Assembly: GCA_018052475.1 (NCBI GenBank)
Contig: JAGPNG010000002.1
Coordinates: 62,001-126,000, forward strand
Length of the DNA: 64,000 bases
Direction: 5' to 3'
DNA from: Candidatus Fermentithermobacillaceae bacterium
Lineage (GTDB): Bacteria > Bacillota > Sulfobacillia > Fermentithermobacillales > Fermentithermobacillaceae
Shown: positions 25,662 to 33,717 of the stretch, piece after piece
Position numbering within the stretch: the stretch's first letter is position 1
How the letters are laid out: every line of letters starts with the position of its first letter
Notes under the pieces: model-generated
The model's input: only the letters and a program-made list of their open reading frames with translations
Database searches by the model: none
What the model was told of the DNA's origin: nothing
Program-made: the position numbers and the translations under genes

Positions 25662-26301
25662 AGGAAGTAAGAGGCTCTCTCTGGGCGTCCTTGTTTCAGG
25701 ACGGGGTACTAATCTTCAAGCCATCTTAGATCGGTGTGAAGAAGGCGTTCTTTCTGCTGAAGTGAAAGTCGTCATATCTAATAGACCCGGTGTAATGGCG
25801 CTTGAAAGGGCATCTGCCAAAGGGGTCCCTTGCTTCGTCATAGAACCGAGGGATTTCGGCAAATGGCCAGACTGTAAGGGCAGATACGAAGAGAAGATAG
25901 TGCAAGAGCTAAAATCATACGGAGTCGAATTGGTTGTGCTAGCCGGGTACGACCGCTTGGTCGGGGAGACCTTACTTAATGCATATCCCATGAAGGTAAT
26001 CAACATACACCCCGCCCTCCTGCCATCCTTTCCGGGACTAAATGCTCAGAAACAGGCGTTGGAATACGGCGTTAAAGTATCCGGTGCCACTGTGTTTTTT
26101 GTAGACCTATCTGTAGATGGGGGGCCTATAATCCTGCAAGATGCCTGCAAGGTTATGGACGACGATACGGTCGAGTCTTTGTCTCAGCGAATACTAGAAA
26201 TTGAACATAGGATTCTCCCTAGAGCAATATCCCTTATAGCCGAAGATAGGCTGAGGATCGAGGGAAGGAAAGTAAGAATCCTAGATCCATCTCAAAAGTG
26301 A
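25651..26301 (+). CDS. purN: phosphoribosylglycinamide formyltransferase (folate-dependent)
   Basis: 216 residues, ATG 25651 within the end of purM. LVSGRGTNLQAILD binds the GAR phosphate, INIHPALLPSFPG carries the catalytic His and Asn region, and GATVFFVDLSVDGGPII completes the motif set. It transfers a formyl group from 10-formyl-THF to GAR. Normal length. It is coupled to purM by overlap. Confidence 0.96.
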   Translation: MKDEGSKRLSLGVLVSGRGTNLQAILDRCEEGVLSAEVKVVISNRPGVMALERASAKGVPCFVIEPRDFGKWPDCKGRYEEKIVQELKSYGVELVVLAGYDRLVGETLLNAYPMKVINIHPALLPSFPGLNAQKQALEYGVKVSGATVFFVDLSVDGGPIILQDACKVMDDDTVESLSQRILEIEHRILPRAISLIAEDRLRIEGRKVRILDPSQK

Positions 26302-26319
26302 AAAGGGGAGGCGCAAGCG

Positions 26320-27879
26320 TTGAAGCGTGCGATCATTAGTGTAGCCGATAAGACTGGAATATCGGAATTTGCCAAGGCTCTTTCGGAACTTGGCTGGGAA
26401 ATAGTATCCTCAGGTGGTACTGCACGATTCCTTAGGGAGCATGGCATCGCTGTTGTGGAGGTAACCGAGATAACTGGATTTCCCGAGATTTTGGGCGGCA
26501 GAGTAAAGACGCTTAACCCGATGATACACGGTGGGATTTTGGCAAGGCGTGATGTTTCGGAGGATATGCGCCAGATTGAGGAGCTAAAGATCACGGCGGT
26601 TGACATGGTTGTGTGCAACCTGTATCCCTTTGTCGAATACGCTTCACGGCCTGACGTGGCAATAAAAGACATGATTGAGCAGATAGATATAGGCGGACCA
26701 AGTCTGATGCGTGCCGCGGCGAAAAACTACCAGTGGGTGACTGTTATCTGCAAACCGGAAAGATACAGCGAGGTGATCCGGGAACTAAGGGACAAAGGCG
26801 ATGTGCCTGAAAAACTTAGACAGGAGCTAGCTCTTGAGGTTTTCAGACATACAGCTTGCTACGACGCTGCCATCGCTTCATACTTGGGTTCAACATGGGC
26901 GGGAATCGGATCCCAGTTCCCCGACGAACTTGCGCTAGGCTTTAACAAGGCATTTAGTCTTAGGTATGGAGAAAATCCGCACCAGAAAGCGGCCTATTAC
27001 GAACCTATACTGGGAGGTACGGTTCCTTCTCTCAAAGGACGTCAGCTCCAAGGAAAAGAGATTTCATACAATAACATAAACGACATGGACAATGCATTCC
27101 ATGCGGTGTGGGATCTGGAATCTCCGGGATGCGTAATAGTTAAGCACGCTTCTCCTTGTGGAGCTTCAGTTGGAGATTCTGCCGAAGATGCATTCGAAAA
27201 AGCTCTTGCCTCAGATCCTGTATCTGCTTTTGGCGGTGTTGTGGCCTTTAACTGTGAAGTAGACAAATCCTGCGCGTCTGCGATGAAGAAACTGTTTCTT
27301 GAAGTTTTGGTAGCTCCTTCTTTTACGGAAGAAGCGCTAGAGATTCTAAAGAAGAAGAAAGATTTGAGAGTAATCGAACTTGATCCCTGTACGGCACCTC
27401 AGGATCGTTTTGGGGAGCCTGTGGCCTTGAGCATAAAGTCGGCTATGGGTGGAGTGTTGGTGCAGGAACGTGATACCTATCTTCCCAAAGATGAAACATG
27501 GAAGGTAGTCTCAAAGAGGGAACCAACTCCCGAGGAACTATGGGATCTTCGATTTGCAGTAAAGGTATGCAAATATGTAAGGTCAAACGCTATCGTACTG
27601 GCTAAAGATCTCTTTACGGTAGGGATTGGAGGAGGACAGCCTAACAGAGTTGACTCTGTCAGAATTGCGGTAGAGAGAGCGGGCGAAAGATCATTTGGAT
27701 CTTGCATGGCATCGGACGCTTTCTTTCCTTTCCCAGACTCTGTCGAAGAGGCAGGGAAAGCAGGGATTACCGCTATAGCGCATCCCGGCGGGTCGCTGAG
27801 AGATCAGGAATCGATAGATGTTGCTGACCGGCTGGGACTAGCAATGGTTACTACAGGAACGCGTCACTTTTTGCATTGA
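26320..27879 (+). CDS. purH: bifunctional AICAR transformylase/IMP cyclohydrolase
   Basis: 519 residues, TTG 26320 with GGGGAGGCG upstream. The N-terminal MGS-like IMP cyclohydrolase domain (about 1-195) contains ISVADKTGISEFAKAL and GGRVKTLNP. The AICAR transformylase part contains ISYNNINDMDNA, IVKHASPCGA with the conserved Lys-His, and the end AIAHPGGSLRDQE. It performs the last two steps to IMP. A full-length, intact gene in the pur operon. Confidence 0.97.
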   Translation: MKRAIISVADKTGISEFAKALSELGWEIVSSGGTARFLREHGIAVVEVTEITGFPEILGGRVKTLNPMIHGGILARRDVSEDMRQIEELKITAVDMVVCNLYPFVEYASRPDVAIKDMIEQIDIGGPSLMRAAAKNYQWVTVICKPERYSEVIRELRDKGDVPEKLRQELALEVFRHTACYDAAIASYLGSTWAGIGSQFPDELALGFNKAFSLRYGENPHQKAAYYEPILGGTVPSLKGRQLQGKEISYNNINDMDNAFHAVWDLESPGCVIVKHASPCGASVGDSAEDAFEKALASDPVSAFGGVVAFNCEVDKSCASAMKKLFLEVLVAPSFTEEALEILKKKKDLRVIELDPCTAPQDRFGEPVALSIKSAMGGVLVQERDTYLPKDETWKVVSKREPTPEELWDLRFAVKVCKYVRSNAIVLAKDLFTVGIGGGQPNRVDSVRIAVERAGERSFGSCMASDAFFPFPDSVEEAGKAGITAIAHPGGSLRDQESIDVADRLGLAMVTTGTRHFLH

Positions 27880-27949
27880 CTAGATGGGCATTTACGGTGA
27901 GTTCGAGTTGGATTGTCTTGCGAGTAGGTAAAGACAAGGGGGCATTTCG

Positions 27950-29233
27950 GTGAGAGTAGCAGTTATTGGGTCCGGTGGAAGAGAGCATGCTCTTGCCTGG
28001 GCGATTGCTCGAAGCCCGGAAGTAGAGAAGATCTGGACGGTGCCTGGGAATCCGGGGACTGAAATGATCGGGAAAAACGTGTCCTTGGATCCTATGGACT
28101 TTGCAGGCATCTTAGAATTATGCAAAGAAGAAGCAATTGATTTTGTAGTTGTGGGGCCCGAAGATCCGCTGGCAGGAGGAATTACAGACTTTTTATCTCG
28201 ACACGGTATCTCGGTGTTTGGCCCATCGAGATCCGGAGCTATGTTGGAGGCTAGCAAAAGCGTAGCCAAGAATTTCATGGTAAGACATGGTATTCCCCAC
28301 GCCTTATTTCGCGTTTTCGAATCTTCTAAGGAAGCAGTTGATTACGTAAGGTCTGAGCCGGGTCCTTGGGTCATTAAAGCCGACGGTTTGGCAAAAGGTA
28401 AGGGAGTGACAATTACCGGGAACTTAGATGAAGCGGTAACGGTTATTGAGGGGCTGGTTTCGGGCAAACTCTATGGCGAAGCAGGACGTAGGATTGTTAT
28501 TGAGGAGTTTCTTGAGGGTGCCGAGGCTACAGCGATGGCTCTTTGCGATGGCAATGGCATATACTGCCTTCCTATTGCCAAAGACCACAAACGAGTGTGG
28601 GATGGCGATAGAGGGCCCATGACCGGAGGGATGGGAGTATACTCCCCGGTTCCATTTGTGGATGAAGACATGAAGAAAAAGATCTGCACAGATATTTTGA
28701 GACAAACCTTTCTTGGCTTGAAAGAAGACGGCATTGACTATCGCGGAGTCATCTATGCGGGTTTGATGCTGACCGCCAAAGGGCCGAAAGTGCTTGAATA
28801 CAATGTTAGATTTGGCGATCCGGAAGCTCAGTGCGTTTTGCCTAGGCTTTCGGGAGACATCGCAGGCATATTGAGCGCATGTTCTCACGGAAGACTTCTT
28901 GATTTTCTTCGCGAAAATGAGATGAAAGTTTTAGATGAATCTGCGGTTACCGTAGTGGTTGCTTCCGAGGGATATCCTCACAGATATACCACAGGTTTTG
29001 TCGTCGAAGGGATTGAGCAAGCAGAAAATGTATCTCCGGGCAACGTGTTTGTTTTTCATGCAGGTACTGCGAGGAATTCGCAAGGGCAGGTTATAACCGC
29101 GGGCGGGAGAGTCCTTGCTGTTACTGCTCTTTCCGACACTATTGAGAATGCGCGAGAGGTTGCATACAGTGCGGTGAAAGAAATCAATTTTACGGGTGCA
29201 TATTATAGGAAAGATATCGGCAAGTTGAAGTGA
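27950..29233 (+). CDS. purD: phosphoribosylamine-glycine ligase
   Basis: 427 residues, GTG 27950 with AAGGGGGC upstream. The N-terminal VIGSGGREHALAW, the ATP-grasp core VIKADGLAKGKGVTI, FLEGAEATAMALCDG, DHKRVWDGDRGPMTGGMG and YNVRFGDPEAQCVLPRL match GARS throughout. It joins glycine to phosphoribosylamine. It is the last recognisable purine gene of the operon; 70 bases separate it from purH. Confidence 0.97.
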   Translation: MRVAVIGSGGREHALAWAIARSPEVEKIWTVPGNPGTEMIGKNVSLDPMDFAGILELCKEEAIDFVVVGPEDPLAGGITDFLSRHGISVFGPSRSGAMLEASKSVAKNFMVRHGIPHALFRVFESSKEAVDYVRSEPGPWVIKADGLAKGKGVTITGNLDEAVTVIEGLVSGKLYGEAGRRIVIEEFLEGAEATAMALCDGNGIYCLPIAKDHKRVWDGDRGPMTGGMGVYSPVPFVDEDMKKKICTDILRQTFLGLKEDGIDYRGVIYAGLMLTAKGPKVLEYNVRFGDPEAQCVLPRLSGDIAGILSACSHGRLLDFLRENEMKVLDESAVTVVVASEGYPHRYTTGFVVEGIEQAENVSPGNVFVFHAGTARNSQGQVITAGGRVLAVTALSDTIENAREVAYSAVKEINFTGAYYRKDIGKLK

Positions 29234-29242
29234 GAGAGGGTT

Positions 29243-29725
29243 ATGAGAAAAGGCAGCACTTCTGAACTAACTAGAATCGGAATGTTGGCGGGTTTGTATG
29301 CTGTGCTTACTGTGTTGCCTCCCTTTTCGGGCTTCAGCTACGGTCCTATCCAAATAAGGGTTGCCGAAATGTTTGCCGTGTTACCCTTCGTATATCCGTG
29401 GGCTAAGTGGGGGCTTTACCTTGGGTGTATTCTTGCCAACCTGGGGAGTCCCTTTTTTATCTGGGACGTTACTATTGGTGCTCTTGCCACTCTCTTAAGC
29501 GCATACCTTACTGAGAAAATGCCAAATCCTTACTTGGCGCCCATGCCGCCTGTGATCGTAAACGCCATCTTTGTCTCATCGTATGTGTCATTTCTGAGCG
29601 GCCTTGGGTACCCTATCGTGCTTGCGCAGATTTTCTTAGGAGAGGTCGTCTCGTGCTACATATTAGGTCTACCTCTCTTGCTCTTTCTCGTCAGAAACCC
29701 TGCTTTCACCGAAAAACTCAAATGA
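29243..29725 (+). CDS. QueT-family transporter
   Basis: 160 residues, ATG 29243, nine bases after purD with GAGAGAGGG upstream. About five hydrophobic spans. The motif SYGPIQIRVAEMFAVLPFVYPWAKWGLYLGC is the QueT family hallmark (S-x-G-P-x-Q-x-R-x-x-E). QueT proteins are thought to import queuosine precursors and are often under PreQ1 riboswitches. None is seen here; the gene is simply appended to the purine operon, so the substrate could be a queuosine precursor or another purine-related compound. Confidence 0.85.
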   Translation: MRKGSTSELTRIGMLAGLYAVLTVLPPFSGFSYGPIQIRVAEMFAVLPFVYPWAKWGLYLGCILANLGSPFFIWDVTIGALATLLSAYLTEKMPNPYLAPMPPVIVNAIFVSSYVSFLSGLGYPIVLAQIFLGEVVSCYILGLPLLLFLVRNPAFTEKLK

Positions 29726-29782
29726 AATGATAGGCAGGAAGATATAGAGGATTTTTCGGATTTAAAGACAAATGATGCGTGT

Positions 29783-30163
29783 TTAGTGCAGGATGAAATC
29801 GATTTCGGGTTGAGCGCCTTCTAGAGTGATTACTAATTTGTTTGGCACACACACTATTGACTGACCGGGTGCGGAAATCCATCCTGTTCTCCAGCATATC
29901 TCGTTTGGGCAGACTGAGTGGTCTAAGGGTAGTACCCGGACCTTTCCCTGTCCATACTCAATGGTAATCTTTCCCCTAGGAGCAGATACAGTCACTTGTG
30001 ATAGGTCTCCGGTGTCTAGGGGGAGTCTTTTTATTTCTTTACCATCTATGACGACTACTGCTACCAGTTCATCCTGATTATGGGCCAACAGACCAAACCC
30101 TGCCCAGACCATGGCTGTGATTACCACGCATGAAAGGACGAGAATCTTGTCGTTCTTGGTCAC
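29783..30163 (-). CDS. NusG domain II-containing exported protein
   Basis: About 126 residues. GTG at 30163 has AAGGAAGG eight bases upstream; GTG 30172 is an alternative. One N-terminal membrane segment (about 6-26) is followed by a small beta domain with CPNEICWRTGWISAPGQSIVCVPNKLVI, the Cys-containing core of 'NusG domain II' proteins of Firmicutes (unrelated in role to NusG). These are usually found near FMN-binding proteins and membrane redox systems; here it is alone, divergent from the first four-gene cassette. Function unknown. Confidence 0.82.
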   Translation of the reverse strand: MTKNDKILVLSCVVITAMVWAGFGLLAHNQDELVAVVVIDGKEIKRLPLDTGDLSQVTVSAPRGKITIEYGQGKVRVLPLDHSVCPNEICWRTGWISAPGQSIVCVPNKLVITLEGAQPEIDFILH

Positions 30164-30264
30164 ATAAGTCACCTTCCTTTCATGATTATAGCAGACATGA
30201 AGGCCCTAGACTTAGCGGTACATGTCCGGTAGTAGCAGTCCGATCACATTCTCGGATATAGCTA

Positions 30265-30294
30265 TTGAATATACAGCTGGAATGGGATTATAAT
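30265..30294 (+). promoter_or_regulatory. candidate sigma-A promoter upstream of cassette 1
   Basis: TTGAAT (30265-30270), an 18-base spacer and a perfect TATAAT (30289-30294). It would give a leader of about 195 bases before the gene at 30497. Confidence 0.5.
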
Positions 30295-30324
30295 GAAAAG
30301 TTAAACATAGATGAATAAAGAAGA

Positions 30325-30349
30325 AGGATTTTGCCGAACTCCGTCGAAG
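30325..30349 (+). promoter_or_regulatory. AGGATTT-N11-GTCGAAG element (sigma-H-like or 0A-box-like) of cassette 1
   Basis: AGGATTT (30325-30331) is followed after 11 bases by GTCGAAG (30343-30349), close to the sigma-H pattern RnAGGAwWW-N11-RnnGAAT remembered from Bacillus. The same stretch also holds two 0A-box-like heptamers 10 bases apart: TGCCGAA (30332-30338) and CGTCGAA (30342-30348). Cassette 2 has AGGA and GTCGAA at the identical offset. Rest of 30164-30496: no gene seen. Confidence 0.5.
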
Positions 30350-30496
30350 AGGTAATAGCAAACAAGGTCATGCGGAAATTTCATCACACATTTGTACGCA
30401 GCAAAGTCGCACCAAATTCCATCAATCAGCATCACCTTAGATAACGTTGTGCTAAACAGGGAATGCATGACTTATTTTCAAAAAGGAGGTGAAAAC

Positions 30497-31324
30497 ATGA
30501 CTAATTTGTTGATTTTGGCTGCAGAAGCGCCGGCTAGAAAATGGGGCATCTTTGTACCGGATGACAGCACGATATTCGGTCTCTTCTTCGGGATCTTTAT
30601 GCTGATCTTGGTGTACGTCATGATCCAACGTGCCAGAGCCGGGTTGCCGATTCCCGAGATCCGCCGGATCCCCGGAATGGAGGCTTTTGAAGAGGCTGTA
30701 GGCAGAGCGACTGAGATGGGCAGGCCGGTTCACATCACCAACTACTCAGCTGACGTTGGAGACTATGACACTTGGGCATTCTGGTCATATCTGGCACACG
30801 TGGCAAAACTGTGTGCTTCGTATGACACGAGGATAATCAACACCAACGCCGAGTACCTGACCATGACAGTTAACGAAGAGATCATTAAGCAGGCTTATCT
30901 TGAAGCCGGAAGGCCAGACGCTTTCAACCCGGACGATGTAAGGTTCGTTTCGCCCTGGCAGTTTGGCTACACCATGGGTGTCGCTGGAATAATTGCCCGA
31001 GAAAAACCGGCAGCGAACTTCCTAACGGGCTATTTCTATGCAGAAGCACTCATATTGGCTGAAGCGGGTGCGTTGGTAGGAGCGATTCAGGTTGCTGCAA
31101 GTGCTTCAACCGCCCAGCTGCCTTTCTTCATTGCCGCTTGCGACTATACCATGATTGCTGAGGAATTCTATGCCGGAGCAGCCGCTCTATCCAAGGAACC
31201 TGTCATCTACGGTTCGGTGGTTGCCCAGGACATAGGGCGTGTCGTCCTTACTGCTCTCATTATCGTAGGCGCAATCATGAACACTTTCGGTAGCGATGCG
31301 ATCATAAGGCTGACCAAGTTCTAG
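30497..31324 (+). CDS. cassette 1 gene A: DUF6754-like membrane-associated protein
   Basis: 275 residues, ATG 30497 with AAAAGGAGGTGA upstream. One N-terminal membrane helix (about 25-45) precedes a large domain with EEAVGRATEMGRPVH at about 66-80, AREKPAANF at about 171-179, QLPFFIAACDYTMIAEEFYAGAAALS at about 208-233 and GSVVAQDIG, then a hydrophobic C-terminal helix (about 246-264). It resembles proteins annotated DUF6754; that name is from memory. The motifs are repeated in the paralogue at 43298. No known catalytic motif is visible. First gene of a four-gene run; its partners are at 31358, 32112 and 33048. Confidence 0.72.
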   Translation: MTNLLILAAEAPARKWGIFVPDDSTIFGLFFGIFMLILVYVMIQRARAGLPIPEIRRIPGMEAFEEAVGRATEMGRPVHITNYSADVGDYDTWAFWSYLAHVAKLCASYDTRIINTNAEYLTMTVNEEIIKQAYLEAGRPDAFNPDDVRFVSPWQFGYTMGVAGIIAREKPAANFLTGYFYAEALILAEAGALVGAIQVAASASTAQLPFFIAACDYTMIAEEFYAGAAALSKEPVIYGSVVAQDIGRVVLTALIIVGAIMNTFGSDAIIRLTKF

Positions 31325-31357
31325 TGCCCAATAAGAGGGACAAGGAGGTGAAGAAAT

Positions 31358-32014
31358 TTGAAAAGGGAAGTCCCAATGGTATTGACCCTCATATTCGCCA
31401 TCATCCGATGCGGGTTTGAGTTGATTGAGCCTATGCTTTCCTGGGAATTAGCACCGGGCCAAACAGTATTCTCAAGGTTGTCCTTTTCAATCACGTTCAT
31501 GACCGTTATGGGCCTCTTAATGGGACTCATTAACCTTACGCGACTCCACGTGAACACAATTAGGCGCAAACGGGAAAACTGGGTGTATAGTATATGGCTG
31601 CTTTTTGTACTGTACGGTTACGCTATCGTAGGACTCGGATGGGGGCCTAATGGCACCACTTTCAACTGGATCTATGAAGCGGTGATCGTTCCTCTTGACT
31701 CAACCATGTTCTCGATGCTGGCATTTTTCATCGCGTCTGCGGCATATAGAGCCTTTAGAGCAAGAAATATCGAAGCCAGTATATTGCTGGTGGTCGCGTT
31801 CATAGTGATGCTTGGCAACGTATCCATAGGAGAAATGATATGGAGTTCCTCGGGTTGGTTAGGAGGATTCAAAGGTATCAAGGACTGGATATTGGCGGTA
31901 CCCAACGTCGCACATGCCCGAGCGCTTGCAATAGGAATATTCCTCGGGGCGTATGCGGCTACCTTGCGTGTGTTTCTGGGACTGGACAAGAAATATCTTG
32001 GCGGTACTGACTAG
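31358..32014 (+). CDS. cassette 1 gene B: polytopic membrane protein
   Basis: 218 residues, TTG 31358 with AAGGAGGTGAAG upstream. Six or so hydrophobic segments. The diagnostic pieces, shared with the paralogue at 44094, are the start MKREVPMVLT, the cytosolic-loop motif FFIASAAYRAFRARN, MLGNVSIGEMIWS and the end GLDKKYLG. I do not recognise a named family. It probably forms a membrane complex with the products of genes A, C and D. Confidence 0.65.
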   Translation: MKREVPMVLTLIFAIIRCGFELIEPMLSWELAPGQTVFSRLSFSITFMTVMGLLMGLINLTRLHVNTIRRKRENWVYSIWLLFVLYGYAIVGLGWGPNGTTFNWIYEAVIVPLDSTMFSMLAFFIASAAYRAFRARNIEASILLVVAFIVMLGNVSIGEMIWSSSGWLGGFKGIKDWILAVPNVAHARALAIGIFLGAYAATLRVFLGLDKKYLGGTD

Positions 32015-32111
32015 TCATGTTTTGCGTTTGCAAGTACCCGTTCAAGTTTAGTTTGGTGAAAACCACGGAATATTCTAGGGAGATTATGACTGTTGAAGGG
32101 AGGGAAATGAT

Positions 32112-32963
32112 GTGACATTTTGGGAGAAGTTGGCAGTTATTGACCCAAGATGGATTTTTCTTGGAATGGCTGTTCTCCTTACTTTCCCCGTGCTGAGCCC
32201 CTTAGGTCTGGCCATTACAATTGACCAGGAAACGACAGTACCTATCTACAACTGGATTGAGAATCTTAATCCGGGAGATATAGTGTTTGCCGACGTGTCT
32301 TTCAGCGGAGGTTCCGAAGGAGAGCTGGGCCCCCAGCTTCAGGCCTGGTTTAGGCATTGCCTGCAAAAGGGCGTCAAAGTCGTATGGGTTGCTCAGTGGA
32401 ACACAGGTGAACGGTTGGGGTACAACATGTGCGTGGAGGTTACTGAGAAGCTCGAAGAAGAGGGCATTCACACTGAGTATGGAGTAGATTGGGTGTACGT
32501 AGGCTGGAAAGCCGGCGGCACTACCATGTGGCGCAATATGCAGATCGATTTCTGGGATGCATGCGCAGGAACCGACATGCTCGGGAATTCGTTCGATGAC
32601 CTTCCGCTGATGGAAAGAGTGCGGAAGTGGGATAAAGAGACATGCAAGGGCATTATGCTGTTTACTGCAGGTTCCCCGGGAGTTCCTACCTACACAACGT
32701 ATTTCCATGATTACGACATCTATCTTGGAGACGTTGCGGTACAGGTTCCAGGGAACATGAACTTGCTCAGGTCGGGGCAGATAAAGGGAATCCTTTGCGG
32801 TCTGCCGGGAGCAGCTCAGTATGAGATCCTTTTGGAGAAACCAGGCAGGGCAGTAAAACTCATGGATGCTCAGTCACTGGGTCACCTTTGGATTATGGTA
32901 CTTGTTATCTTGGGGAACATTGGTTTCTATGTGAGAAGGAAAAGCGGCACACCGGTAGATTGA
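32112..32963 (+). CDS. cassette 1 gene C: protein with terminal membrane anchors and alpha/beta domain
   Basis: 283 residues, GTG 32112 with AGGGAGGGAAATG upstream (the ATG just before runs into a stop). A membrane helix lies at about 15-34 and another at about 258-276, with a roughly 220-residue alpha/beta domain between. That domain has Rossmann-like strands (DIVFADVSFSGG, GVKVVWVAQWNTG, GIMLFTAGSPGVPTY, LLRSGQIKGILCGLPGAAQYE) and ends DAQSLGHL before the last helix. The paralogue at 44736 keeps SPG, SGTPGVP, QSGQIVGMI, GAAGYE and DAQSISHL. Four Cys occur here that the paralogue mostly lacks. Function unknown; it may bind a small ligand. Confidence 0.65.
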   Translation: MTFWEKLAVIDPRWIFLGMAVLLTFPVLSPLGLAITIDQETTVPIYNWIENLNPGDIVFADVSFSGGSEGELGPQLQAWFRHCLQKGVKVVWVAQWNTGERLGYNMCVEVTEKLEEEGIHTEYGVDWVYVGWKAGGTTMWRNMQIDFWDACAGTDMLGNSFDDLPLMERVRKWDKETCKGIMLFTAGSPGVPTYTTYFHDYDIYLGDVAVQVPGNMNLLRSGQIKGILCGLPGAAQYEILLEKPGRAVKLMDAQSLGHLWIMVLVILGNIGFYVRRKSGTPVD

Positions 32964-33047
32964 GGTTGTGCAATAGATAGATGAGAGAAAACTCACAGAG
33001 CTCAAAGGAAAAGAGCATCTGTCCAAAAAGATGGGAGGTGAACTCAA

Positions 33048-33653
33048 TTGACAACTGCTCAAGTCTGGGTTGCCGCACTTTGTACCCTGGCAGTTTACAG
33101 TTATCTATATAAAGAAAATCCGGCGTACAGAATCGCTGAATATACGCTCGTGGCTCTGTACACATCTTACTCAATAACCCTGGACTTTCATGAATACTTG
33201 ATACCCTACGCCCAGCGGTATGCTATAGAAGAAGGTCAATGGTATTTCTGGGTGATGGGCGCGCTAGGCTTGCTCCTTTATTTCCGGTATGCTCCGCCAA
33301 AGTATAACTGGCTTGCCAGGTATCCGATTTCTATCGCTGTTGGATGGGGTTTGGGATACAACCTGATTAGACTCCCCAGGCCGGTTATGGTCCAGGTGAG
33401 GGATGCAATGAGACCTTTGAATACAGTGAATAACGTGCTGTTCTTTGTATTCTTCCTGTGCATTCTGTTCTACTTCTTCTTTACGACAGGCAAGGAGTCT
33501 AAGTTCATACAGGGTTCCGGCCGAATCGGCAGGTACATCATGATGGTTGGATTTGGATGTGCATTTGGAAATACGGTTCAAGGGCGTATTTCTTTGTTCC
33601 TAAACAGGCTGTCTTTCTTGTTGATAGATTGGCTTGGCATACAGATCTGGTAA
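33048..33653 (+). CDS. cassette 1 gene D: polytopic membrane protein
   Basis: 201 residues, TTG 33048 with GGGAGGTGA upstream. About five membrane spans. Shared with the paralogue at 45569 are the opening YSYLYKENPAYRIAEYTLV, LLLYFRY, RYPISIAVGWGLGYNL, MRPLNTVNNVLFF and GRYIMMVGFGCAFGNTVQGRISLFLNRL. Unknown family. It ends cassette 1 and is followed by a strong terminator, so A-D form one transcript. Confidence 0.65.
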   Translation: MTTAQVWVAALCTLAVYSYLYKENPAYRIAEYTLVALYTSYSITLDFHEYLIPYAQRYAIEEGQWYFWVMGALGLLLYFRYAPPKYNWLARYPISIAVGWGLGYNLIRLPRPVMVQVRDAMRPLNTVNNVLFFVFFLCILFYFFFTTGKESKFIQGSGRIGRYIMMVGFGCAFGNTVQGRISLFLNRLSFLLIDWLGIQIW

Positions 33654-33680
33654 AACAAAAGAGCATATAAAATAAGTTAC

Positions 33681-33716
33681 AACCAGGAAGGTTGTTACAG
33701 AAACCTTCCTGGTTTT
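33681..33716. terminator. intrinsic terminator after cassette 1
   Basis: A 13-bp perfect stem (33681-33693 with 33702-33714), an 8-base loop and a TTTT end. It lies between convergent genes and abuts the stop codon of the Nudix gene on the other strand. Confidence 0.85.
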
Positions 33717-33717
33717 G

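Noticed and set aside
30164-30496. Possible riboswitch in the long leader of cassette 1
   Set aside because: No match to the cores of TPP, FMN, cobalamin, SAM, glycine, PreQ1, purine or c-di-GMP riboswitches that I can recall.
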